In this document: positions 24,983 to 32,744 of the stretch, piece after piece
How positions within the stretch are numbered: position 1 is the first letter of the stretch
How the letters are laid out: every line of letters starts with the position of its first letter
Origin: Lachnospiraceae bacterium UBA3287
GTDB lineage: Bacteria; Bacillota; Clostridia; Lachnospirales; Lachnospiraceae
NCBI GenBank assembly: GCA_002362155.1
Contig: DETN01000131.1
Location: 1-64,000 of the forward strand
Length of the DNA: 64,000 nucleotides
Reading direction: 5' to 3'
Program-made: the position numbers and the translations under genes
Notes under the pieces: model-generated
Told to the model about the DNA's origin: nothing
The model's database searches: none
The model's input: the letters and a program-made list of their open reading frames with translations, nothing else

Positions 24983-26059
24983 TCAGTCAAGCTCGTATAC
25001 GTCGCCGTACTTGGCTTCGAAATCAGCCTTGGAAGCGGGAACTGTGATCTCGCCGGAGATGATCTTTGCCTTGACGTCTTCAATGGCTGTCTTGACTTCG
25101 TCTGTCAGCAGATCCTGTGTGGGAGCGATGTCCACGCCGCCGACGGACAGGTCATAGGTCTTTACGCCGCTCTCGAAGCTGCCGTTTACAACGGATTCGG
25201 AGCAGTCATAAACTGCGTTGTCGACTCTCTTCATGGCAGAGGTCAGAACGGTCTCGGGAGCGATCACGGACTGGTCGGAGTCTACGCCGATGGCATAGAT
25301 GCTGGCTTCCTGGCACTTTTTGATGACGCCGATGCCGGTGCCGCCTGCAGCGTGATAGATGATGTCGGCGCCGTTGGTGATCATGGCGTTGGCGTCGGAG
25401 GAGCCGGTCTCGGGAGAACCGAAGCTGTTGGCGTTCTTCTGAAGGATCTTGGCATCAGGGTTGGCATCCAGGACGCCTGCGCAGTAGCCGTAGCCGAAGG
25501 TGTTCATGGTGTCGTTGGCCATGCCCAGCTCAAAGCCTACTGTGTTGGACTCTGTCATCATGCCTGCCACATAGCCTACCAGGTAGGAAGCCTGCTCCTG
25601 CTTGAACATCAGGCAGGCAACGTTGTCCAGTTCGATGGAGGCATCGTCGATGATGGCGAATTTCTGATCGGGATTGGCTTCCGCAGCTGCGCGGGTAGCG
25701 TCTGCAAGCATGTAGCCGACGCAGATGATCAGGTCGCAGTCCTCATCCATGAAAGCTTCGATGTTGGGAGTGTAGTCGGCATCGGTCTTGGATTCCAGAT
25801 AGTTGACCTGAATGCCCATGTCCTTCTGGGCCCTCTGAAGGCCTTCCCATGCGGACTGGTTGAAGGAACCGTCGTTGACGCCGCCTACATCGGTGACCAG
25901 ACCGATGGAAACTTCGGAAGCCTCTGCAGGAGCTTCGGTTTCAGCTTCGCCGCCCTCGGGGGTCTCAGCAGGTGCGGAAGTGCCTGAACCGCCGCCGCAG
26001 GCTGCAAGCCCCAGCACCATGACGCCTGCCATTAATACTGCAAGGATTTTCTTTTTCAT
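24983..26059 (-). CDS. BMP-family nucleoside-binding lipoprotein
   Basis: A 358-residue lipoprotein: MKKK, a Val/Leu/Met core and lipobox GLAACG, a Glu/Ala/Pro linker to about residue 48, then the BMP-type binding domain. Markers are SIGLVTDVGGVNDGSFNQSAWEG (split by the window of 20 residues: the core is VNDGSFNQ), YHAAGGTGIGVIKKCQE and YAIGVDSDQS, which contact the nucleoside. It binds nucleosides outside the membrane for the ABC importer encoded 2.8 kb downstream. A TACAAT -10 box at 26110-26115 precedes it and a strong terminator follows, so it is transcribed alone and can be made in excess of the importer. Confidence 0.94.
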   Translation of the reverse strand: MKKKILAVLMAGVMVLGLAACGGGSGTSAPAETPEGGEAETEAPAEASEVSIGLVTDVGGVNDGSFNQSAWEGLQRAQKDMGIQVNYLESKTDADYTPNIEAFMDEDCDLIICVGYMLADATRAAAEANPDQKFAIIDDASIELDNVACLMFKQEQASYLVGYVAGMMTESNTVGFELGMANDTMNTFGYGYCAGVLDANPDAKILQKNANSFGSPETGSSDANAMITNGADIIYHAAGGTGIGVIKKCQEASIYAIGVDSDQSVIAPETVLTSAMKRVDNAVYDCSESVVNGSFESGVKTYDLSVGGVDIAPTQDLLTDEVKTAIEDVKAKIISGEITVPASKADFEAKYGDVYELD

Positions 26060-26197
26060 ACTTTTCTCCTTTTCCGGGGATATTCCCCTGTTTTCAACAA
26101 CTACCCTTTATTGTAGCATATCGGTCCGGAAAATAAACCACAGGAACATTAAAAAAAACAAAGCAGGCGCAAAAGCAGGGCCGGCAGGTCCCGGATC

Positions 26198-27154
26198 TCA
26201 CTCCCCGTCCGGGATCTCAATGCCGAATTCCTCAGGCCTGAACCTGGGACAGACATTCTCCTTGGTCATAAGAACGGAGGCCGCCACCCGGGTCCCGATC
26301 TCACAGGCCTCTCCAAGGCTCTTGCCGTAGGTCAGACCGCAGGTCACGCCGGCAAAGAAGGCGTCTCCCGCCCCGGTGGTATCCACCACGTCCACCTTGA
26401 AGGCGGGAACGATGCCGCTCTCTCCCGTTTCGGAAGCATATACGCTGCCCTGGCCTCCCATGGTCACCACGATCCGGGGGATCCGGGCGGTCTTGACCTT
26501 CTCCTTCAGCATCTCCAGCATCTCTTCCGGGCTGTAGCGGCTGTAGTCGTCGGCGAAATAGATCCCCGCCTCCTGCTGGTTGCAGACAAAGCAGGCCGTT
26601 CTCTGGAAAAGTTCCCGCCTTTCCACGGCTATGGTCATGTTGGAGACCACGGCAAAGGCAGGGATCTGATATTTCTCCGCCAGGGCCAGGATCCTCTTGA
26701 TCAGGCGGGGGTCCATGTCCACCTCCAGGGTCACGGAGTCCGCCTCCGAGAAGATCTCGTCTCCTTTTTCGTCCAGCAGGCTGCACAATGGCAGGAGGTC
26801 GGGCCGCTGGGACACGGAGGCCGTGACCTCCCCGTCGCTGTCAAAGACCGCCAGCCAGAGTCCCAGGCCCTTTTCCGAATAGATCGTATAGGACATGTCC
26901 ACCTTATGCTTTTCCATCCGGGTCCGGACATCGGTGGAGATCCCCGAACGGTCCAGGATGGTCAGGTAGGTGGGCCGCAGTTCCAGGTTGGCTATGTCCT
27001 CCGCGATATTGCGGCTGACGCCTCCGTGGACCTGGACCACCGTGCCCGCATTTCTCCCTCCGGGCAGATAGGCCCCCAGGGGATAGCCCTTCACGTCCAC
27101 AAAGGTGGCGCCTGTCACTACGATTCCGTGCTTTTTTCTCCTGATCTCAGTCAT
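26198..27154 (-). CDS. PfkB-family carbohydrate kinase, pseudouridine-kinase-like
   Basis: The real start is the ATG at 27154, overlapping the tdk stop by 8 bp; the open frame above it is inside tdk in another frame. The 318-residue protein has the PfkB architecture: N-terminal IVVTGATFVDVKGYP, substrate loop HGGVSRNIAEDIANL, and C-terminal VVDTTGAGDAFFAG with the catalytic Asp. The VDVKGYP and RNAGTVVQVHGGVSRNIAE segments resemble pseudouridine kinase (PsuK/YeiC) more than ribokinase. Pseudouridine glycosidase (PsuG) is not seen nearby. Placement in a tdk-udk operon makes a nucleoside substrate likely. Confidence 0.85.
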   Translation of the reverse strand: MTEIRRKKHGIVVTGATFVDVKGYPLGAYLPGGRNAGTVVQVHGGVSRNIAEDIANLELRPTYLTILDRSGISTDVRTRMEKHKVDMSYTIYSEKGLGLWLAVFDSDGEVTASVSQRPDLLPLCSLLDEKGDEIFSEADSVTLEVDMDPRLIKRILALAEKYQIPAFAVVSNMTIAVERRELFQRTACFVCNQQEAGIYFADDYSRYSPEEMLEMLKEKVKTARIPRIVVTMGGQGSVYASETGESGIVPAFKVDVVDTTGAGDAFFAGVTCGLTYGKSLGEACEIGTRVAASVLMTKENVCPRFRPEEFGIEIPDGE

Positions 27155-27722
27155 CGCCCTTAAGCCTGCCTTCCATGTAGTGCTTCCTGCAGAGTGATGT
27201 ATAGCTTTCGTTGGCGCCCAGCATGAACTGCTCGCCGTCCCTGACGATCTTTCCGTCCACGAATCTGGCGTTGAAATGGGCCCGTCTGCCGCACCAGCAG
27301 ACCGTGGGGACCTCTTCCAGGCGGTCCGCCAGCTCCATGAGTCTTTTGGAAGCGGGGAACAGTTCGCTGCGGAAGTCTGTCCTGAGCCCGTAGCAGAGGA
27401 CCGGCACGTCATAGGTATCTACGATATATGCCAGCTGGTCGATATAGGAAGGATCCAGGAAGTGGCATTCGTCCACGATGATGGCGGCTACGCCCGACCA
27501 GTCCTTTCTGTCCCTGCAGCTGTCCAGATAGTCTTCTGCAAAGAGGGCCTGGGCCTGCAGGCCGATCCGGGACCGGATCACAGTCTCTCCATCCCGCTTT
27601 TCGAATCTGGGTTTCAAAAGGACCGCATGCTGGCCCTTTTCCTCATAGTTGTAACGGACCATCAATGCGTTGGCCGTCTTGGAGGAGCCCATGGCCCCGT
27701 ACCTGAAATACAGTTTTGCCAT
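27147..27722 (-). CDS. tdk: Thymidine kinase (type II)
   Basis: A 191-residue enzyme. P-loop GAMGSSKTANAL is at the start, VDECHFL is the Walker B with the catalytic Glu, and the lasso region near residue 140 has CWCGRRAHFNARF with a later Cys (SLCRKHY) giving zinc ligands of the type II family. It phosphorylates thymidine and deoxyuridine in salvage. The stop overlaps the PfkB kinase start by 8 bp, and udk ends 15 bp upstream, so the three form one operon. A GGGGGAGA site precedes the ATG. Confidence 0.94.
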   Translation of the reverse strand: MAKLYFRYGAMGSSKTANALMVRYNYEEKGQHAVLLKPRFEKRDGETVIRSRIGLQAQALFAEDYLDSCRDRKDWSGVAAIIVDECHFLDPSYIDQLAYIVDTYDVPVLCYGLRTDFRSELFPASKRLMELADRLEEVPTVCWCGRRAHFNARFVDGKIVRDGEQFMLGANESYTSLCRKHYMEGRLKGDD

Positions 27723-27737
27723 CTGTCTCCCCCGCCC

Positions 27738-28391
27738 TTACAGAAGCTGCATGATCCTGGCCTTGACGATATCGAAGGCCACCTTGTTCCTGCCGCTGTT
27801 GATCACGATGTCCGCCTTGGCCTTGGTGGGCTCCACATAAAGGTAGTGCATGGGCTTGACCGTGGTCAGATACTGGTCGATGATGCCCCGCAGGTCCCTG
27901 CCTCTCTCCTCCATGTCCCGGAGGGCCCTTCTGAGGATCCTTTCGTCGGCGTCCGCCTCCACGTAGATCTTGATATCCATAAGGTCTCTGAGCCTTTCGT
28001 CGGAAAGGACCAGGATGCCTTCCACCAGGATGACCTTGGATGGCAGGATGGGAATGGTCTTGTCCGAACGGTTGTGGACCGCATAGTCATAGACGGGGCA
28101 CTGGATGGGCCGGCCGTGGCGGAGCTCTGTCAGATGCTCGATCAGAAGATCTGTCTCCAGGGCGTCGGGATGGTCGTAATTGATCTTTTTCCTCTCCTCG
28201 AAGGGGATCCCGTCGTTGCGCCGGTAATAGTTGTCATGATAGATCACCGTCACCTGGTCGCCGAAGGCTTCCTTGATCCTTCTGGTAAAGGTGGACTTGC
28301 CGCTGCCGGTGCCGCCCGCAATGCCGATGATGATGCACTGCTGCTCTTTATTCTCATCCTGTTCGTTGATCTCAAAGATCCGATCATCCAT
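27738..28391 (-). CDS. udk: Uridine kinase
   Basis: A 217-residue enzyme with P-loop IGIAGGTGSGKSTF, then YHDNYYRRNDGIPFEERKKIN, the substrate-binding YDHPDALE, and PVYDYAVHNRSD with VEGILVL, all typical of uridine-cytidine kinase. It is first in the udk-tdk-kinase operon and has a clear promoter 50 bp upstream. It salvages uridine and cytidine, matching the import and breakdown genes just downstream. Confidence 0.94.
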   Translation of the reverse strand: MDDRIFEINEQDENKEQQCIIIGIAGGTGSGKSTFTRRIKEAFGDQVTVIYHDNYYRRNDGIPFEERKKINYDHPDALETDLLIEHLTELRHGRPIQCPVYDYAVHNRSDKTIPILPSKVILVEGILVLSDERLRDLMDIKIYVEADADERILRRALRDMEERGRDLRGIIDQYLTTVKPMHYLYVEPTKAKADIVINSGRNKVAFDIVKARIMQLL

Positions 28392-28439
28392 TTGTCATTC
28401 CTCGCTGAAATATATAGTACTGTGCCGGGTGCTAAGCAT

Positions 28440-28468
28440 ATTATGACACGTTCGGAGAGGGCTCACAA
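28440..28468 (-). promoter_or_regulatory. Promoter of udk-tdk-kinase operon
   Basis: Minus strand TTGTGA, 17 bp, CATAAT, about 50 bp before the udk start. Confidence 0.72.
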
Positions 28469-28698
28469 GTTTTTTGTCCCCCAGTCAGAAAGGCAGAGGG
28501 AAAAAGGGAAAGCGCAAGAACCGATGATAAATTTCAAAAACCGTCAACCTATTCCGGACCGATAGTGATAATGACCAATAATTGTCTGAAAAGCCCAAAA
28601 ATTCAGTGAAAATTTGTCTCTCCAGTCTCTTGACACCTGTGTGGTACAATAATAAAGAAGATAATGCAAATCAGTCATCAGAAACGGAGTGTGCAAGA
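28469..28698. other. Intergenic region between udk and the small ORF
   Basis: The 230 bp behind the udk promoter are A/T-rich at the right end and hold no clear gene. TTGACA at 28630-28635 and TACAAT at 28645-28650 are only 9 bp apart, too close to work together as one promoter. I see no structured RNA. Confidence 0.4.
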
Positions 28699-28896
28699 AT
28701 GGCATATGCAAAAATCAAAGTATCTTCGCTGCCCAATACCGCTTACGTAGCACCGCCCAAGCCCAGACCGGCAAACAGAAAGGTGTCCCGTCCCATCACT
28801 TCATCTTTCGCAAGACGCAGGCCTCCGGTGAGTCCGGATGCAGAACCCGCGGCAAAGGCAGAGGACACAGCTGCAGCCGAAAAGGCAGCCGGCTGA
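28699..28896 (+). CDS. Small protein of 65 residues, unknown
   Basis: A short gene on the plus strand with GGAG 9 bp before the ATG. The protein starts MAYAKIKVSSLPNTAY, has a Pro/Lys/Arg-rich middle (PPKPRPANRKVSRP, FARRRPPVSP) and ends in an acidic Ala-rich tail. It has no membrane segment and would be basic and disordered in the middle. I recognise no family. The ribosome site supports translation, but the coding signal is weak because the gene is so short. Confidence 0.4.
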   Translation: MAYAKIKVSSLPNTAYVAPPKPRPANRKVSRPITSSFARRRPPVSPDAEPAAKAEDTAAAEKAAG

Positions 28897-29145
28897 CCCC
28901 CGGAGAAGCGTCTTCTTATGTTTTCGTTTTGTTCAGTAAATTTTCGGAATATTTCTCCCCCTGTTTATTGGGATTTTAGAATTGTATGCTATCGTATTAG
29001 CTGTGAACAGAAAGAAGACGAAATTATCTCCCCCTCATATGAATCAGAATCAGCCCCGGCCCCCAAAGCCGGGGCTGTCTGATTATCCGGAGCATTTTCC
29101 GGCCCCTGCGGGAACATCCGCAGGGAAATAACAGAATTGAAAACC
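28897..29145. other. Intergenic region with a long hairpin
   Basis: No gene is visible. A 10-bp perfect GC stem, CAGCCCCGGC with GCCGGGGCTG (29051-29060 and 29068-29077), is extended by AATCAGA and TCTGATT (29042-29048 and 29078-29084). There is no T-run on either side, so it may be a weak terminator of the small gene or a small RNA structure. Confidence 0.4.
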
Positions 29146-29182
29146 GGAAACAAAGGCCCCTGCACCGGGCGGTGCAGGGGCC
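29146..29182 (-). terminator. Terminator of the lipoprotein gene at 29249
   Basis: Minus strand stem GGCCCCTGCACC with GGTGCAGGGGCC, followed by TTTGTTT. Confidence 0.7.
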
Positions 29183-29248
29183 TTGTCATGCCGGCAGGGC
29201 CGGCTTTCTTATAAGATTCTTTTTTCTCTCAGCTGTGAAAGATGCCTC

Positions 29249-30082
29249 TTATTCCACGACAGTCACGGAAGTGATGTGAGGGTTGGGGCCTTCATACCAG
29301 TAGAGGAAGCCTTCCATATCGATCTTCTGACCGATCTCCAGAGCCTTGACAGCTTCATAAACGTCGGTGCCGGCGCCTGTCAGATAGGACTCTACGGTGA
29401 AGGAATAGGTGTTGGTTCCATCTGTTACGTTGAAGTAAAGGTCGTCGCCGTCATTGCCGGAGCCGTCCCACTTGTAAAGGTAAGCGACTTCATTGCCGTC
29501 GGGATCGGTGGAGGGAGCTACGGTCAGGCCCTTGAAGGCTGCGAAGTAGTTCATGTAAGTCTCCAGATCGTCAGTGCCCAGAGCTGCGGTCACATCGGTG
29601 GCCTCTGCGATATAGGGCTCGGCGTCAATGACTTCATAGGACTGCACGTCACTGATCTCCACTTCGCCGGAGAAGACTGCCTTGTAGCCGGAGACGCGGA
29701 TCTTGGTTCCGGGAACCAGAGCTTCGTTGTCTTCCTCGGAGATGGGCATGTTGTAGATAAAGTAAGCGCCTTCTTCGTTCTGTGTGTACATGGTAACGGC
29801 GCCGTCCCACCAGCCCTGCTTGGCCTGTACATAGGTCTCGACGGTCACGGGATCGTCTACCTCTGCTGCCATGAAATCGGCATAGGACATGACCTCTGCT
29901 GCTGCAGTTTCTTCCGCAGGAGCCTCTTCTTCCGCAGGGGCTTCTTCGGCGGTTTCTTCAGCAGGTGCTTCTTCTTCCGTCTTTTCCTCGGCTGCGGGCT
30001 CAGCTGCGGGCTTGGATCCGCCGCAGGCTGTCAGGCCAAGGACCAGGGATGCTGTAAGCAGTACAACCAGTTTCTTTTTCAT
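29249..30082 (-). CDS. Secreted lipoprotein with OB-fold-like repeats
   Basis: The start at 30082 has AGGAAA upstream; the frame extends further but with no site. The 277-residue protein has a lipobox GLTACG, then a 40-residue Ala/Glu linker of EEAPAEE repeats. The body has two segments that each look like a small OB-fold beta barrel: one with PVTVETYVQAKQGWWDGAV, ALVPGTKIRVSGYK, and a second ending LEIGQKIDMEGFLYWYEG. Related putative nucleic-acid-binding OB domains occur in many secreted Firmicutes proteins, but the ligand is unknown. Its promoter and a downstream palindrome lie at 30161-30222. Confidence 0.65.
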   Translation of the reverse strand: MKKKLVVLLTASLVLGLTACGGSKPAAEPAAEEKTEEEAPAEETAEEAPAEEEAPAEETAAAEVMSYADFMAAEVDDPVTVETYVQAKQGWWDGAVTMYTQNEEGAYFIYNMPISEEDNEALVPGTKIRVSGYKAVFSGEVEISDVQSYEVIDAEPYIAEATDVTAALGTDDLETYMNYFAAFKGLTVAPSTDPDGNEVAYLYKWDGSGNDGDDLYFNVTDGTNTYSFTVESYLTGAGTDVYEAVKALEIGQKIDMEGFLYWYEGPNPHITSVTVVE

Positions 30083-30160
30083 ATCTTTTTCCTTTCCGGC
30101 CGCTTTCAGCGGCCTCTCCTTTGATCGCCGGCCGCTCCCCCTGGGGATCAGCCGTGTCAC

Positions 30161-30188
30161 ATGTAAACCCGATCTGTCAGGTTTACAT
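30161..30188. repeat. Inverted repeat downstream of a promoter, candidate operator
   Basis: ATGTAAACC and GGTTTACAT are perfect 9-bp arms with a 10-bp spacer. The repeat lies just after the transcription start predicted for the lipoprotein gene. No T-run follows, so an operator is more likely than a terminator. Confidence 0.5.
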
Positions 30189-30193
30189 CTTCA

Positions 30194-30222
30194 GTTATAA
30201 GGACTTTGGAGGAATCCGTCAA
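30194..30222 (-). promoter_or_regulatory. Promoter of the OB-fold lipoprotein gene
   Basis: Minus strand TTGACG, 17 bp, TATAAC, about 110 bp before the start codon. Confidence 0.68.
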
Positions 30223-30242
30223 CCGCAATCCCCGTTAATCCC

Positions 30243-31862
30243 TTACTTTCCGCCGCCTTTTGCCCTGGTCTGCCGGTAGTCCCTGAGCACGTAGAGGCCG
30301 ATCAGGATCCAGGCCAGGACCAGGGTGCCGATCAGAGCCTTGGAGCCCGCGGGCAGGGGGCCCAGATCCTTTTTGCCGCCGGATCCTTCGCTGGTCACGA
30401 TCTGGTCCAGACGGTACAGGGAGGTGACAGAGGAGAAAAGCTCCTTCATGTACTTGTCGTCCACCTTCTCCTTGCGGCGTTCGGACTTGGTCACATTTTC
30501 GATCAGCTGGCCCGCCGCGTCTCTGAGGGAGGCGGAGCCGTTGAAGACGGGAGTGGTAAAGGTATTGGCGATGTTGTCGATCAGAAGCTGTGTGGCATCG
30601 ATCTTGACCTGGTAGTGGTCCGTATTGTCCTCGCCGCCCCGGTTAAGATAGTCCTGATATTCCTCCGCCTGCTGGGCCTTCAGGGTGACCGGTACATAGC
30701 CTTCGGTCTCCGCATAGGCGATCTGAACGTCGTTGGTCAGCAGGTACTGGGTGAAGAGCCAGGAGGCCAGGACTTCCTGATGGTCTTCCTTGTTGAAGAT
30801 ACATACGGAAGGGCCCTGGGAGATCATCTTCGGATGTTCGGGATCGAACTGGGGCACGGTCATGACCTGCGTCTCGAATTTCACCAGCTTGTCCGCCGCG
30901 ATGTCCACCAGAGGAGCCTCGCTCCCCATCCAGGTGGATCCGGCGGTGGAGTCCACCGCAAAGATACACTGGCCGGCGTTGAGGAAGTTGGCCGGATAGC
31001 CGCCGATCTTGAAGGTGGAGAAGGCTTTTGTTCTGGCATGCTCGCCGATGGTATAAAGAAGATCCTTTGTGTCGTCGTTGAAGATCTGGATCTCTCCCCC
31101 GTCCGTGGAATAGGGAGCGTCCTTCTGGGCCAGCATCTGGATCATCATGTTGTCGGTGGACTTATAGATGAAGGGGATCAGGACGTTCTGTCCGTTGACC
31201 TTGAAGCTGCCGGACTTATCCTTTTCCATGGCCGCCTCGGACACCTCCCAGACAAAGTCCCAGGTCAGGGTCTCGGGCAGTTCAAAGCCCAGTTTCTCCA
31301 CGTAGGTCTTATTGACATAGCAGGCTTCGGTGGACCGCATGTAGGGCAGGGCGTAGTAGACCCCGCCGATGGTGCACTCGTCCAGGAATTCCGGCACCAC
31401 CTCGTCCTTGGAAGGCCCGTCAAAGAGGACCCCGGCCCCGCCCAGACCGTATTTTTCATCGGTCAGCAGGTTGTCCAGAGGGACCACCACGTTCTCGCCG
31501 GTCAGGTAGGTGGCGATGTGGTCCGGATAGGAAATACAGACATTGGGGGTGGTGTTGGTGGAAATATTGGTGATGACGTCGTTGTAAATGGTGCCGTAGT
31601 CCGTATAGGTACGGATATTCACATGGATGTTGGGGTAGTAGGACTCAAAGTCCTTTATGGCCTTTTCATAGATCTTGACCTGGGTCTTGTTGGTATCGTT
31701 CTTGGCCCAGAAGGTAATGTTGTAGTCCCTGGAGGTGTCGAACTCTTCGGGCAGCTCAAAGGACACACGCCTGGCAGATCCGTGGCAGCCTGTCAGCAGA
31801 ATGCCGCATACAAGAACCAGCGCCAGCATAAGGGGCAGAAATCTTCTTCCGGTCTTTTTCAT
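30243..31862 (-). CDS. Sugar ABC transporter binding protein with C-terminal membrane anchor
   Basis: A 539-residue extracellular solute-binding protein of the carbohydrate type. It has a lipoprotein signal (lipobox LLTGC near residue 26), a first strand NITFWAKNDTNKTQ, and the family-typical PNVCISYPDHIATYL and FAVDSTAGSTWMG segments. After residue 480 it has a charged stretch, then a second hydrophobic helix (LIGTLVLAWILIGLYVL) and a basic tail. Most binding proteins end at about 430 residues with no second anchor, so this one seems attached at both ends. It follows its permease by an ATGA overlap. The sugar cannot be told. Confidence 0.88.
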   Translation of the reverse strand: MKKTGRRFLPLMLALVLVCGILLTGCHGSARRVSFELPEEFDTSRDYNITFWAKNDTNKTQVKIYEKAIKDFESYYPNIHVNIRTYTDYGTIYNDVITNISTNTTPNVCISYPDHIATYLTGENVVVPLDNLLTDEKYGLGGAGVLFDGPSKDEVVPEFLDECTIGGVYYALPYMRSTEACYVNKTYVEKLGFELPETLTWDFVWEVSEAAMEKDKSGSFKVNGQNVLIPFIYKSTDNMMIQMLAQKDAPYSTDGGEIQIFNDDTKDLLYTIGEHARTKAFSTFKIGGYPANFLNAGQCIFAVDSTAGSTWMGSEAPLVDIAADKLVKFETQVMTVPQFDPEHPKMISQGPSVCIFNKEDHQEVLASWLFTQYLLTNDVQIAYAETEGYVPVTLKAQQAEEYQDYLNRGGEDNTDHYQVKIDATQLLIDNIANTFTTPVFNGSASLRDAAGQLIENVTKSERRKEKVDDKYMKELFSSVTSLYRLDQIVTSEGSGGKKDLGPLPAGSKALIGTLVLAWILIGLYVLRDYRQTRAKGGGK

Positions 31863-32728
31863 CCCTTGATACCTCCTCTCGAAACGCCTGCCATGATCTT
31901 TTTGCGGAAGATCAGGAAGAGAACGATCAGCGGCACGGAAATGGCCACCACGGCCGCCATCATGGCCGGCACGTTTTCACGGCCGAAGCCGTTCTGACGG
32001 ATCTCCTGGATGCCGTTGGAGACCAGGTAGTAGGCCTCGTCGTCGGTGATCAGTCTGGGCCACACATAGGAATTCCAGCACTCGATGACCTTGAGGATGA
32101 TGATGGTGATCAGGGTGGGACGGCAGATGGGCAGCATGACCTTGAACAGATATTTGAGGTCGCTGGTCCCGTCCACCTTGGCCGCATAGTAGAGCTCGTC
32201 CGGCACCTGGAGGAAATTCTCCCGCAGGAGGTAGATATAGAAGACCGAGGTAATGGAGGGCAGGATCAGACCGGTGAAGGTATTGCGCAGCCCTGCGTTG
32301 GTAATGGTCTGGAAGTTGGTGATGATAACCAGCTCGTTGGGGATCATCATCAGGGACAGGAAGAGGGTGAAAAGCAGGTCCTTGCCTCTGAATTCCAGTC
32401 TTGCGAAGGCATAGGCCGCCAGGGTGATGACGATGATCATGGCCCCGGTGGTAATGAGGGTGAAGATCAGGGTATTGAGGAAATACCGGCTCAGGTTGAC
32501 GGTGGTAAAGGCGTCCACGTAGTTCTGGAAGGTGGGACTTGCGCTGTAGAGCTTGGGCACCCACTCCGAGGAATACTCGCTGTAGCTCTTGATGGAGGTC
32601 AGGATCATCCAGTAGAAGGGGAAGAGAACCATAAGGGCCCAGAAGCCCAGGAGGACGTAGACCGCGATATTCAGCGCTCTGGTGCGGGCAGAGGCATTCT
32701 TTTTGATCTGATCGTAGGAATTATCCAT
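31859..32728 (-). CDS. Sugar ABC transporter permease (MalG type)
   Basis: The start at 32728 has GGGAGG 7 bp upstream; the longer frame to 32758 runs into the previous gene. The 289-residue protein has six hydrophobic segments and the MalG-type docking loop, DELYYAAKVDGTSDLKYLFKV, that binds the ATPase. It pairs with the MalF-type permease 16 bp upstream. Its last codons overlap the binding-protein gene. Confidence 0.93.
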   Translation of the reverse strand: MDNSYDQIKKNASARTRALNIAVYVLLGFWALMVLFPFYWMILTSIKSYSEYSSEWVPKLYSASPTFQNYVDAFTTVNLSRYFLNTLIFTLITTGAMIIVITLAAYAFARLEFRGKDLLFTLFLSLMMIPNELVIITNFQTITNAGLRNTFTGLILPSITSVFYIYLLRENFLQVPDELYYAAKVDGTSDLKYLFKVMLPICRPTLITIIILKVIECWNSYVWPRLITDDEAYYLVSNGIQEIRQNGFGRENVPAMMAAVVAISVPLIVLFLIFRKKIMAGVSRGGIKG

Positions 32729-32744
32729 CTGTATGCCTCCCTTC

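Noticed and set aside
26060..26197. Purine riboswitch before the nucleoside-binding lipoprotein
   Set aside because: No conserved aptamer core and only a short leader is available.
27155..27412. N-terminal extension of the PfkB kinase
   Set aside because: This part of the frame lies inside tdk and shows no kinase sequence; the ATG at 27154 matches the family start.
28630..28650. TTGACA and TACAAT as one promoter
   Set aside because: The boxes are only 9 bp apart; a 17-bp space after TTGACA leads to a poor -10 (TAAAGA).
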